Source: Pirellulales bacterium (GTDB taxonomy: Bacteria; Planctomycetota; Planctomycetia; Pirellulales; Thermoguttaceae). From it: a DNA stretch of 17,102 bases. The notes beneath the pieces are model-generated. The model saw only the letters and a list, made by a program, of their open reading frames with translations. It made no database searches and was not told where the DNA came from. The stretch lies in NCBI GenBank assembly GCA_030642635.1, contig DAOWNK010000030.1, positions 1 through 17,102 of the forward strand. The letters are read 5' to 3'. The position numbers were made by a program, and so were the translations under genes. This document shows positions 7,175 through 15,158 of this stretch, one piece after another (within the stretch, counting starts at the first letter, position 1; each line of letters starts with the position of its first letter).

Positions 7175-10027
7175 CTATTCCCGCAACGGTTCTCCGTAGG
7201 TAATCACGCTGACCGCTGCACGTAGGTTGTAGCCCTGCGTACCGCCACAGGTGAATTTGACCTCGTTCTCACCAGCAGCCAAAGTCGGCGTCTCACCTTG
7301 CGGCTTGACATTGCGTATCACCTTCCCGTCGGGATCGCAAAGCTTGCAGTCGTCCGGCGAGTTGAACTCGATGTAACAGCCGCTTTCCAACTCCACCGGA
7401 AAAACGACGGTCCGGCAGCCAATGGCAACACTCGGGTTTTTCAGCTTCACCTTTACCACCGGCAGTGCCTTAATGGGGCTGAGGTAGCATTTGGTCTCTT
7501 CGCCGGGAGGAAGGTTGTTATAGTAGATGGCCAGCTTGGTGACGCACTGGCGGCGGAGTCCCGCGCGGTAGATACCGTAGATGGGATTATATGGCCATGC
7601 GTAGTCACCGTGTCTTTCCGCATCCCGCTCGCGCAGCAGCAGTTCGACGTACCGCCAGCCGGTGAAGTCCACGGTTACGTAGTGTTCGCTGCACGTCTGT
7701 CCGCCTTCCCAGTAATGAGGCAGGTTGGTCAGTTGGAAGTTGAGCAATTCTCCCTTGCCGTCGCCGTGAATCCATACGCCGATTGCGCCGTATTTGCGGA
7801 TATCGATGGGCGGCGAGAATTCTTTCGTCACACATGCCCACGCCCCGCGGCGCTCGGCGGTGTCGCTCTTGGCCACGTAGCATCCGCTGGAATGGCCGGC
7901 TTTAACTTGGTCGGTTGTCGTTGTCAAACCGCACGTAACACTTCCCGCTGTCTTGACGGTATTGAATTCCTGCCCCTCGCCAAAATCTGCCAAAAGCATA
8001 CTCTCTGGGCCATCGTAGGGAGCGGCACCGTACAGGGCTTGGATTCTCAAGCTCGGCGGCTGCACGGCGAATCGGTTGTTCACAGACCAAGTGCTGCTGC
8101 CGTCGCCCAGCCTAGTTACCTTGTGCTCGGCGTAGTCGGTTGGGATGAACTGCCACTTGCCGTCGGGCGATTGAATGAGGTGAAACTCTTTCTTTGGCTC
8201 TCTTAGCCTGGCCTTCACGGATTCGGAGAAGTACCCGCTTAACCGAAGTTTCTCGTAGCGGCCGATCATCTCCAGATACTCATCTTGGCGTGCATTCGAG
8301 GGATTGGCTGACGGCCGTAGACCTTGGAACGACATGGACATATCGTGGCCAAGGGCCTTGCAGCAGAGGTATTCCAACTCGTCGGGCCGTTCTGCGTCGT
8401 AATTGTCGGTGTGCCCAAAAATCCCCCACCAACCTAATTGTGCCGGCATCAGACTGCGTTTTCGATACCGCTCGTTCGACCGGCAATGGATGTCAACGAA
8501 ACGTTTCAGTCCCCAATGGGGCAGATCCCATGCGCCAACGCACGAGTGAAAAGGCCAGCAATGGTGCAAACCGCTCGAACTCGACTCCACTCGTATTGGC
8601 CGTTTGATCTTGTTGAAAATTGCCGTTCTCATCTTCGATGCGCCGTAGTGTCTCGCAGGCATACCTTCGGCGCCGTCGTGGTAGATCAGATCGAAGCCGC
8701 ATTCGTTGACGACTTTCGCAATGCAATCGGCCACGTCGTCGACAAGCGTCGAGTTCTCATCCGGCTGAAATGAATAGCGCACATAGAGGTGCGAAACGGT
8801 TGCATCTTTCTTGTGCGATTGAGCCTTCGTCCCGAACGCGCCTCGCTTGCATTTCATAAGTGCATACGGCGGCTCCTCGCAAAGCCCCGCGTACTGAACA
8901 AGCTCGTCGCCGATTTGCACGACGTTGCCTCTGCTCGCGTAGGCCCAGATGGTGTGCAGCCCGTGGGGGCTTTCCAGAAGAGGGATGACGTTGTCCGTTT
9001 CGTTCACCGCCTGAGCCAGTGTGAAAAGTCGATCCTTTTTCAGCCGTTTGTCGGGCACCGGGGTTGTGAAGGGGTCGCCCGGCGAGATGCAGCCGGTAAG
9101 CGTGTGCATTCCGGCCTTCAAGCCGGCGGCGTGTATCTTATCGACCGCAGCCTTCACGCCGTCCAAACCGTGAGGGAAGAGGTCTTTCCGCGGCTGGTAG
9201 TGCCCACGCGACTTATACCAACCATTAAAGTGGATATACATGATCCCGGCTTTCTTAGCCAGTGCTATCCATTGCTCGACGTTGTCTTCCGATACGCGGG
9301 CGAAGAGATAGGAGCCTTGGTTCTCCGGCGTGTCCAGCGCCCACGGCCCGCCCAGTGGGGAGTAAGGCAGTCCCTCGTTGTGGATCACCTCTTTGAGCAC
9401 CGGGCGTACCTCGGCGGCTAGGCATCCGACCAGCACCGCCTTAGCGCCGACCAGCCCATATTTGCGGCAACACGTCGAACGCAGCACGGCCGGGTTTCCG
9501 CCCACGCTCGGGTTGGCCTGAAGATTCAGCGCACGCACACACGCCGCAAAATCATCGTCGCACGCCACACCCGACATATTGTTTACGTATTTGCACGACG
9601 CAACGGCAAGATTCAACAGCAGCATCTCGTCAACGTCCGGATCGCTGACCGATGCGACCTTGAACACGAAGTAATGCTTCTTGGTAGCGACATTGACCAC
9701 AACAATAACGCCCGGCTCCTTGAATTCAACGGTGATTTTGCCGTCGGCAATCGAGCACGAAGACGGCGCATAGTGCTTCCCGCTTTTCTTCAACGAGACA
9801 AACGTACACCGAGGTTTCTCGGCGCAATAGTCCTTGCCCGATCGTTTGTCCACAAAGCTCAAATTCTTGCCGTCCGGACTGATAATGTACGTCACACAAT
9901 CGTTTTCCAGCACGATGTTCGGCGGCGATGCAGGTTCCTCGGCTGTTTTCTTTGCTTCCTGGCAGTATGCCGACGTGCAGGTAATTACCGACAGCACAAC
10001 AACAAAACTCTGGATGCGCAATAGCAT
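7175..10027 (-). CDS. Large secreted glycosidase-like protein of unrecognised family
   Basis: A 950-residue exported protein whose family I do not recognise. AAGGAG at 10035-10040 supports the start, and residues 1-22 form a Sec signal. Residues about 35-215 look beta-rich. Residues about 235-600 read like a TIM-barrel glycoside hydrolase: GIMYIHFNGWYKSRGHY (261-277), GLDGVKAAVDKIHAAGLKAG (287-306), HTLTGCISPGDPF (308-320), FDLIYHDGAEGM (445-456), RPIRVESSSSG (476-486) and LGWWGIFGHTDNYD (531-544). Asp451, Glu454 and Glu481 are candidate catalytic acids. Residues about 675-860 resemble a carbohydrate-binding or CIA30-like beta-sandwich (LLADFGEG, IGVWIHGDGKGELLNFQL), and about 860-950 a further beta domain. 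More than 30 cysteines are spread along the chain, a lot for an exported protein. A binding-only or lyase role is possible. It follows a 260-base gap full of palindromes. Confidence 0.8.
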   Translation of the reverse strand: MLLRIQSFVVVLSVITCTSAYCQEAKKTAEEPASPPNIVLENDCVTYIISPDGKNLSFVDKRSGKDYCAEKPRCTFVSLKKSGKHYAPSSCSIADGKITVEFKEPGVIVVVNVATKKHYFVFKVASVSDPDVDEMLLLNLAVASCKYVNNMSGVACDDDFAACVRALNLQANPSVGGNPAVLRSTCCRKYGLVGAKAVLVGCLAAEVRPVLKEVIHNEGLPYSPLGGPWALDTPENQGSYLFARVSEDNVEQWIALAKKAGIMYIHFNGWYKSRGHYQPRKDLFPHGLDGVKAAVDKIHAAGLKAGMHTLTGCISPGDPFTTPVPDKRLKKDRLFTLAQAVNETDNVIPLLESPHGLHTIWAYASRGNVVQIGDELVQYAGLCEEPPYALMKCKRGAFGTKAQSHKKDATVSHLYVRYSFQPDENSTLVDDVADCIAKVVNECGFDLIYHDGAEGMPARHYGASKMRTAIFNKIKRPIRVESSSSGLHHCWPFHSCVGAWDLPHWGLKRFVDIHCRSNERYRKRSLMPAQLGWWGIFGHTDNYDAERPDELEYLCCKALGHDMSMSFQGLRPSANPSNARQDEYLEMIGRYEKLRLSGYFSESVKARLREPKKEFHLIQSPDGKWQFIPTDYAEHKVTRLGDGSSTWSVNNRFAVQPPSLRIQALYGAAPYDGPESMLLADFGEGQEFNTVKTAGSVTCGLTTTTDQVKAGHSSGCYVAKSDTAERRGAWACVTKEFSPPIDIRKYGAIGVWIHGDGKGELLNFQLTNLPHYWEGGQTCSEHYVTVDFTGWRYVELLLRERDAERHGDYAWPYNPIYGIYRAGLRRQCVTKLAIYYNNLPPGEETKCYLSPIKALPVVKVKLKNPSVAIGCRTVVFPVELESGCYIEFNSPDDCKLCDPDGKVIRNVKPQGETPTLAAGENEVKFTCGGTQGYNLRAAVSVITYGEPLRE

Positions 10028-10057
10028 GATTACTCTCCTTTGAAATTGGGGTGGGAT

Positions 10058-10079
10058 CCTCGGGCATGTTCACCCGGGA
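10058..10079. repeat. Degenerate copy of the CCCGGG-type palindrome
   Basis: Matches 10202-10223 at 17 of 22 positions by eye, including the shared TTCACCCGGG core. The substitutions weaken its hairpin to about six pairs. Confidence 0.5.
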
Positions 10080-10111
10080 TCATGTTCATACGCTATGTAT
10101 GAGTGTGGTGT

Positions 10112-10129
10112 GAATTCCCAAAGGAATTC
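10112..10129. repeat. Small GAATTCC hairpin
   Basis: GAATTCC (10112-10118) and GGAATTC (10123-10129) are perfect reverse complements around a CAAA loop. No T run follows on either strand, so it is not an obvious terminator. It could be an operator-like dyad or a chance palindrome. Confidence 0.35.
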
Positions 10130-10140
10130 CAACGGGTGGG

Positions 10141-10175
10141 TAGTTTTGTAGTGTGCGTGGAACGCACCAAAACTA
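10141..10175. repeat. Single REP-like hairpin related to the 6112-6176 element
   Basis: Positions 10148-10168 carry a GTAG head, then TGTGCGT, loop GGA and ACGCACC, matching the left arm at 6112-6132 at 19 of 21 positions by eye. The flanks TAGTTTTG (10141-10148) and CAAAACTA (10168-10175) are also reverse complements and extend the structure. Only one arm is present, so this would be a solo REP rather than a REPIN. Confidence 0.6.
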
Positions 10176-10201
10176 TTTACGTGGCAAATATTTCCCAGCC
10201 A

Positions 10202-10223
10202 CCCCGGGTGTATTCACCCGGGG
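10202..10223. repeat. Perfect CCCCGGGTG hairpin
   Basis: CCCCGGGTG (10202-10210) pairs perfectly with CACCCGGGG (10215-10223) around TATT. It lies 65 bases downstream, on the minus strand, of the stop of the TIM-barrel gene that ends at 10288. No T run follows on either strand. A diverged copy is at 10058-10079, which favours a dispersed repeat over a terminator. Confidence 0.6.
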
Positions 10224-10287
10224 CTAAATGCTATGGTTTCAATCTAACGCCCGGGGCAAGCAATGTCAAGGTATTGCCGGTTGTCGT

Positions 10288-11220
10288 TTAACCGACCAAC
10301 TCTTCGACGAACTTGCGCGCCTTCTTTGCTTCTTTGAGTGTACCGGCAAGGTCGCCGGGGGTCAGGGCCTCGATAACCAGCGCCCCGTGTGTAAAACCGC
10401 CCTGTTTCAGCCGTGCCATCACGGCCGGGAAGTCTACCATGCCGGCGCCGGGCGTAATGGCGACACACTTCGGATGCTTGTAATCCTTCACACACATGCC
10501 GGTCACCAGTCCGTCGAGCGTTGCGGCATCGTCGACCGGGTCGAGCTTGCCGTCGGAATAATAATAAATGTTACCGGCGTCGTACCAGATGCGGAAGTTT
10601 TTCTTGCCGACCAGTTCGATTGTCTTTCGGCATTGCGGCCCAGTGGCGTTCAATCCACCATGTGGCTTTACGACAATCGGCAACTGTTTCTCGACGGCAT
10701 AGTCGCAACACTCGGCGATGGCCTTGTAGTAGGTGTTGTAGAGTTTTTTGTTGCCGATGCCGCCCATCAGCAGCGAGGCGGCCCCAGCGGCCGTGCAGTT
10801 GTCGATCAGCCGCCGCAGGCCGTCGATGCCCGCTTCCAACGACTTGTCCACCGGTATGCCGCCGCCGTAAACCGAAGCGATCTCCAGACCGCGTTTCTTG
10901 GCCTCTGCGCCAATCCTGCCGGCTTCGTCCGGCGTGGTTTCGACCGAAAGCACCAATCGACTTTTCGAGTTTTCGTGCGTCGTAGTCATCAGACCGGCGT
11001 ACTTAAAACCGGACTGGGCCATTGCATCGAACGCCACGCGATAATCGTGCTTACTCCAGGGCCGCGTATAGATGCCGATCTGCCATTTGCCCTGTTGCAG
11101 CTGTTCCGTTGCGGCATTTGCGGCTTTTGAAAGAAGATTTGTAGTCGCCAAACCTGCCGCACCGGCGGCAAGCGTCCGGCCGAGGAACCCACGTCGTGTT
11201 ACTTGGTTCAAGTTAGTCAT
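10288..11220 (-). CDS. Tat-exported xylose-isomerase-like TIM-barrel protein
   Basis: A 310-residue sugar isomerase/epimerase-like TIM barrel. AAGGAG at 11228-11233 sets the start. A twin-arginine signal (VTRRGFLGRT, residues 7-16) precedes a hydrophobic stretch ending near KAANA (32-36). Core strands are KWQIGIYTRPWSKHD (45-59), GLEIASVYGGG (111-121), LPIVVKPHGG (180-189), IWYDAGN (211-217), GMCVKDYK (241-248) and LVIEALTPGD (281-290). Lys185, His187, Asp214, Lys245, Asp246 and Glu284 are candidate active-site residues; Lys185 sits where many relatives carry a histidine or glutamate, so the substrate or mechanism may differ from the protein at 1615-2529. It follows the PHP-like gene by 34 bases, and a 260-base repeat-rich gap separates it from the next gene. 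Reaction unproven. Confidence 0.86.
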   Translation of the reverse strand: MTNLNQVTRRGFLGRTLAAGAAGLATTNLLSKAANAATEQLQQGKWQIGIYTRPWSKHDYRVAFDAMAQSGFKYAGLMTTTHENSKSRLVLSVETTPDEAGRIGAEAKKRGLEIASVYGGGIPVDKSLEAGIDGLRRLIDNCTAAGAASLLMGGIGNKKLYNTYYKAIAECCDYAVEKQLPIVVKPHGGLNATGPQCRKTIELVGKKNFRIWYDAGNIYYYSDGKLDPVDDAATLDGLVTGMCVKDYKHPKCVAITPGAGMVDFPAVMARLKQGGFTHGALVIEALTPGDLAGTLKEAKKARKFVEELVG

Positions 11221-11254
11221 GAAGATGCTCCTTAATGTTTGATACGGGAATAAT

Positions 11255-13633
11255 TTACCACGAAATCACGACCTTTTTCGCGCCATCCGGCGCTTTTAGC
11301 TCGCCGATGCCGTTGCGAGAGTCGAGCCGGCAGTCGGTCGGTTTGCCGTCAACCGTGCAGGTGGCCTGCCGGGCTGGTATGCAAAATCGAATCGCACCGC
11401 CGCTGTTCAACTCGACTTGCCACTGCTTCGCCTGGCGGTCGCAAGTCACCCCGGCGATCTCGCCACGCGACCATAGCCACGCGCCGGCCGGGCCGTCGAT
11501 GTGTTTGACGAATACCGGATTCGTGTGTGCGTAGCCATCCGAAGACCGCACCCGCAAGCAGTACCATGTATTGCCGTCTACACAGTCGGAGAAGTTTTGC
11601 TTCACCTCTGGCGTGTTTGGCAAATAGGTCTTGACGACCTTGCCGCTACGGACAACCTCCACCCAACGGATCGTTCGAGGGCGTTCCGGCGGGACCACGT
11701 AAGCCTGCTCGTCGGGCTTATGGTAGACCTTGTCTTCGTACACCAGATGCCCTTTGACGAAGCCTTCCTTGGGCGGTTTCGCGGGCCAGCGGACGGTGCC
11801 GATGCCGCCGACCGGTTCACCGGCGTCGATGTGAAAGTGGATCGGCACCTCGTCCACGGCATACACCGTCCCGCCCATCGGCTGACCGGCCACATCAAGC
11901 CATACCGAGTCGATCCTGTTAACAGCCGCACACCGCCCCGCCTTCAACGCGGCGAGAAAATTCGCCGTGGTAAGAGGCTTGTCGAGCCAAACGACGTTCC
12001 AATTGCGTCGGGTAAGGAGCGTGACGATACCGTGGCAATCAATAGCGCTGGTTACCCAGACGCGGTGCTGCTTCTCCCAAAATGGGCTTAGGTCCGGATG
12101 GCTGTACTCGACCTCGTCTACCGCATTTTCCACCCCATTTATCGGCAGGCCGCGTTTGGCCCAGAAATCGCTGTTTCCGTAGACGAGTCCACCCTGTGTG
12201 TTGATTTGCTCAACCAACTTGGCGACAACTTGTTGTGCCTCGTCTTCATATATGCGATGTGGATAGGGGATAAACTTGGAGATTCCAACTGCCCGGATGT
12301 CTTCCCAAAAGTGTTCGCCACGCTGGCCGGATCGCTTATAAATTCGATAGTGGAGTTCGGAGCCGGGCACGAAGCGGCACGCCGGGTTGTCGGCCATCCG
12401 CATCTCGTCCCACCGGCCGTCGTCGCGGATTGCGGCGAGTTGGATCACGTCGTAGCCAAGATACCTCGCACCGCCGAACAGCGTGCCTGGACACTGGGTG
12501 CCCCAGCCGTTGCAGTCTCGCATGTGGATGTGCGCGATCGAGTAGTACGCTGTCCATCCCTTGGTAACCTTAAATGCAAAATGGTCGTGGGCAACTGCAC
12601 CGCCGCGGAAGCAGACGGTAATTCTGACGAAGTGTTCGCCGCGCTGTTGCGGTGTGAAGTTTCCTTTCAGCAGTCCGTCCTTTCCGGCCGTAAGCGTTAC
12701 CTTCGTGAGTTTCCCGTCGGGCGAACGCACCTCGGCGTCGGCTTTTTCCACTGTTAGCGGAGATTCCACAGTCGTTTCGATCGCCACATTTTCTCCGGCC
12801 AACACAGACCATGGCCGCGGCTGAGATTCGATCCGACAAACCTCGCCGCGACGCAACGAGACGAAATACGTCAACACGTTCTCCAGCAGTTTTTCCCACG
12901 TCTGGCGCAATCGCTTGTTGGGCTGTTGCCAGACAATCTGCGGCGAGAAAATCTGTGTCCAAAGGTAAAGCCCCTTGCCGTCGGGGGCCTGTAGGATAAG
13001 CGCGCCGTCGGCACAACTCGGGTCGGCATATCGGCCCAACACGTCCCAGCCGGAGACGGACGTGATCGCTGAAAAAGCCGAGGTGAAACACGGAACGTTA
13101 TCCACCGTAAGTGCCCAGAACGAAAAATCGCTCTCGTCGAGATGGTTCGGATGGTTGAACACTGCATGATGCCGCTCGACCAGCCACGGGCAAAGGTAGT
13201 GCGGCGCCTTGCTGCCGACACATCGCAGGCCGTATTGGTGTGTCAGCTTCAGATTTTTCAGGCGTTCCGGCAACCATTTGGATGTCCAGGCGTCGTGTTT
13301 CTGCGAGAGTATCCAGCAGATTCCGCCTTGCCGGACGAATTCCTGGATTTTTTTCGCGCTGCTTGTAATTGCATCGTCGCGGCCGACAACGCCGTCGGCA
13401 AGCACAAGAACGTTTATTTCTTTCAGCGGTTTTGACAGGTCGGCTTCAACGATATTTCCCGCGGCAACGCCGAAATCGGCAAGCACCTGCCGCATGGTGC
13501 AGCCATTGGCCTCACTGTCCACAATGCCGAACCTTAGCTCACCCAACGAATCTACAATTCCGCCGCTTTCATCCGCGTAGAGTAAATTCGAGGCAAACAA
13601 CGAAACGATCACAAAAAAATAAGTCAAACGCAT
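11255..13633 (-). CDS. Large secreted PHP-like (CehA/McbA-type) protein with N-terminal amidotransferase-like domain
   Basis: A 792-residue exported protein. ATG 13633 is preceded by GAGGAG (13641-13646) and begins a Sec signal (residues 1-20, ending LLYA); the open frame upstream starts only with TTG at 13663. Residues about 30-265 resemble a ThuA or glutamine-amidotransferase-like Rossmann domain (INVLVLADGVV at 73-83, FVRQGGICWILSQ at 99-111). About 265-360 is Ig-like. Residues about 360-575 resemble a PHP domain of the CehA/McbA type: AHIHM (367-371), GARYLGYDVIQLAAI (388-402), PGSELHY (423-429), His441, NTQGGLVYGNSDFW (478-491), SAIDCHG (529-535) and FLAALKAGRCAA (559-570). The metal motifs are degenerate: HIH in place of HTH and IDCHG in place of GSDAH. 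The C-terminal part is beta-rich. It may be a metal hydrolase or a catalytically dead binding protein. The CehA/McbA link is by pattern only. Confidence 0.72.
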   Translation of the reverse strand: MRLTYFFVIVSLFASNLLYADESGGIVDSLGELRFGIVDSEANGCTMRQVLADFGVAAGNIVEADLSKPLKEINVLVLADGVVGRDDAITSSAKKIQEFVRQGGICWILSQKHDAWTSKWLPERLKNLKLTHQYGLRCVGSKAPHYLCPWLVERHHAVFNHPNHLDESDFSFWALTVDNVPCFTSAFSAITSVSGWDVLGRYADPSCADGALILQAPDGKGLYLWTQIFSPQIVWQQPNKRLRQTWEKLLENVLTYFVSLRRGEVCRIESQPRPWSVLAGENVAIETTVESPLTVEKADAEVRSPDGKLTKVTLTAGKDGLLKGNFTPQQRGEHFVRITVCFRGGAVAHDHFAFKVTKGWTAYYSIAHIHMRDCNGWGTQCPGTLFGGARYLGYDVIQLAAIRDDGRWDEMRMADNPACRFVPGSELHYRIYKRSGQRGEHFWEDIRAVGISKFIPYPHRIYEDEAQQVVAKLVEQINTQGGLVYGNSDFWAKRGLPINGVENAVDEVEYSHPDLSPFWEKQHRVWVTSAIDCHGIVTLLTRRNWNVVWLDKPLTTANFLAALKAGRCAAVNRIDSVWLDVAGQPMGGTVYAVDEVPIHFHIDAGEPVGGIGTVRWPAKPPKEGFVKGHLVYEDKVYHKPDEQAYVVPPERPRTIRWVEVVRSGKVVKTYLPNTPEVKQNFSDCVDGNTWYCLRVRSSDGYAHTNPVFVKHIDGPAGAWLWSRGEIAGVTCDRQAKQWQVELNSGGAIRFCIPARQATCTVDGKPTDCRLDSRNGIGELKAPDGAKKVVISW

Positions 13634-13640
13634 TGGTAGG

Positions 13641-13646
13641 CTCCTC
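13641..13646 (-). promoter_or_regulatory. Ribosome binding site selecting the PHP-like start at 13633
   Basis: On the minus strand GAGGAG lies 7 bases before the ATG at 13633, which begins a signal peptide. This rules against the TTG at 13663. Confidence 0.7.
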
Positions 13647-13677
13647 TTGGTTATTTGAGACAATTAACACTACAACG

Positions 13678-13707
13678 CCTCCGTGTCCTTCGTGGCTCCG
13701 TGGTGTG
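13678..13707 (-). repeat. Short degenerate CCACGAAGG-type tandem repeat
   Basis: On the minus strand this short gap reads CCACGGAG, CCACGAAGG, ACACGGAGG, three imperfect 8-9 base units in a row. It lies between the stop of oxidoreductase C and the PHP-like gene. Similar phrases are familiar to me from other bacterial intergenic regions, but that is recollection, not a search. Confidence 0.4.
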
Positions 13708-13723
13708 TTTGTTTTAGTTTATT

Positions 13724-15082
13724 TCAAAGCACCTTGGTAATCCCCGGCATGGCGACCGGATACAGGCCGTCCTTGCCGGCAACAACCGGCGGCACGGCGT
13801 CGAGGGCGTATTTCTCCGGCGATAGGCTCACCTTCGAGTTAAGCGCGTCCTCCCAGCGGATCATCTTGCCGGAGTAGGAGGCCATGCGGCCCATGATCGC
13901 GGTCATGGTGCTGATCGCGCTGTACTCAGTCTCGTTATGAGGTTTGTTGTTGCGGACGGCGTCGAACAGCACGTCGTGCTCGACCTGGTATGGGTTGGCG
14001 AATCGGCCGCGGAATCGCCACTTATTGGCGCCCTCTATTCGGCCTTTGATGATGTCGGCCGCTCCCTTCGAGCCGTGGGTGTGTGCAGAGTAATTGTTCC
14101 AACAGCCGGAAATTTGCCGCGTTTGGGCGAACATCTTGCAGCCGTCCTCGAAGGTGTACTCGACGAAGTGATGATCGTAAGCGTCGCCGTGCTGGTTGTC
14201 CAGCCGGAACTGCCGACCGCCAACACCCTGGGCATCGACCGGGTGGCCGCCGGTCGCCCAAAGGCACGCATCGATGGCATGGATCAGCGCGTCGACGTAA
14301 TAATCGCCGCTGAGCCAAAGGAAGTGATACGGGTGGCGCAACTGGTAGTACATCTCCGTCTGATCGGCCGAGCGTGGCGGGGTGTCGCGCAAGAAACCCA
14401 CGTTCCAATAGCAACGCATGAAGTCGATCTCACCGATGGCACCGTCATGGATGCGTCGGATCGTTTCCTGGTACTTGGCGTTATGGCGCGACATCAGCCC
14501 GACGCCGACCTTCAGGTCCTTCTTCTTGGCCTGTTCGTTGGCGGCCAGTATCCGACGCACACCAGGTGCGTCTACAGCCAGCGGCTTCTCCATGAACACG
14601 TGCTTGCCCTGCCGGACGGCATACTCGTAGTGCTCCGGGCGGAAGTGCTGCGTGGTGGTAAGAATCACCACGTCTACGTCGCTGTCGATCGCCTTTTTGT
14701 ACGCATCGAACCCGACGAAACGGCGTTCCGGCGGCACGTCGACCTGCGCGCTGAATCCCGCGTGCGCCTCACGATCGTAATCGGACTTCTGCCCCTTGGT
14801 AAGATTGGCCAGACTGGACTGGAGCCGGTCATCGAATATGTCGGCCATCGCGTGGAGCTTGACCGGCCCTTTTGTTTTAAGCGCCTGTGCGGCGGCGCCC
14901 GTGCCGCGTGCGCCGCAGCCGACCAACGCCACTTTGATCGTCTCGTCTCCAGCCGCATGGGCACTACGCGCTATGGCGCCACTCAGTGCGGCACCGGCAA
15001 TTATGGTCGACGACTGTTTGAGGAAAGTTCGGCGGGAAGTGTGACGAGAATTAGTTGGATGGTTCTTAAAACTTGTAGTCAT
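13724..15082 (-). CDS. Tat-exported Gfo/Idh/MocA family oxidoreductase C
   Basis: A 452-residue oxidoreductase of the Gfo/Idh/MocA family, from a different branch than A and B. AAGGAG at 15091-15096 supports the start. The twin-arginine signal is TSRRTFLKQS (15-24), followed by a hydrophobic stretch to AHA at 41-43. Unlike A and B it keeps a normal nucleotide loop, VALVGCGARGTG (51-62). Other hallmarks are LTTTQHFRPEH (141-151), MEKP with EKP at 165-167, GLMSRHN (195-201), and His268 with Asp271 in VDALIHAIDACLW. The family oxidises sugar or cyclitol hydroxyls with NAD(P); an exported member would need tightly bound cofactor, as in the periplasmic glucose-fructose oxidoreductase of Zymomonas. 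It lies directly downstream of the DUF1080 gene with a 76-base gap, the classic partner for keto-sugar chemistry. Substrate unknown. Confidence 0.94.
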   Translation of the reverse strand: MTTSFKNHPTNSRHTSRRTFLKQSSTIIAGAALSGAIARSAHAAGDETIKVALVGCGARGTGAAAQALKTKGPVKLHAMADIFDDRLQSSLANLTKGQKSDYDREAHAGFSAQVDVPPERRFVGFDAYKKAIDSDVDVVILTTTQHFRPEHYEYAVRQGKHVFMEKPLAVDAPGVRRILAANEQAKKKDLKVGVGLMSRHNAKYQETIRRIHDGAIGEIDFMRCYWNVGFLRDTPPRSADQTEMYYQLRHPYHFLWLSGDYYVDALIHAIDACLWATGGHPVDAQGVGGRQFRLDNQHGDAYDHHFVEYTFEDGCKMFAQTRQISGCWNNYSAHTHGSKGAADIIKGRIEGANKWRFRGRFANPYQVEHDVLFDAVRNNKPHNETEYSAISTMTAIMGRMASYSGKMIRWEDALNSKVSLSPEKYALDAVPPVVAGKDGLYPVAMPGITKVL

Positions 15083-15130
15083 GGGTAAGTCTCCTTATAA
15101 ATAGATTTCGGTGTGGTTATTACAAATCGA

Positions 15131-15145
15131 GGCGCGTGCTGCGCC
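15131..15145. repeat. Small GC hairpin between the DUF1080 and oxidoreductase C genes
   Basis: GGCGC (15131-15135) pairs with GCGCC (15141-15145) around GTGCT; CGA and TCG further out can extend it past a two-base bulge. No T run follows, so it is not a convincing terminator. It may be an mRNA-stabilising stem or chance. Confidence 0.3.
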
Positions 15146-15158
15146 ACTCGCTAAGCCG

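Larger units (their letters stand above)
10028..10287. other. Palindrome-rich intergenic spacer
   Basis: This is the widest gap inside the minus-strand cluster. From left to right it holds the AAGGAG of the next gene (10035-10040), a degenerate CCTCGGG...CACCCGGGA copy (10058-10079), CATGTTCA twice (10065-10072, 10081-10088), a small CATAC/GTATG hairpin (10087-10101), GAATTCC/GGAATTC (10112-10129), a REP-like hairpin (10141-10175) and CCCCGGGTG/CACCCGGGG (10202-10223). No open frame or T-tailed terminator was found. It may carry an internal promoter or just host repeats. Confidence 0.6.

Noticed and set aside
7298..9421. Two plus-strand open frames (302 and 210 residues) opposite the 950-residue gene
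   Set aside because: They lack ribosome binding sites and domains, and the opposite strand encodes a continuous signal-bearing protein.
10028..10287. CRISPR-like array in the palindrome-rich gap
   Set aside because: The repeats are few, unequally spaced, differ in sequence, and there are no cas genes.
10228..11130. A 300-residue plus-strand open frame opposite the TIM-barrel gene
   Set aside because: Antisense shadow without family features.
13937..15088. A 383-residue plus-strand open frame opposite oxidoreductase C
   Set aside because: It is an antisense shadow of a well-supported gene in GC-rich sequence; it shows no recognisable domain or ribosome binding site.
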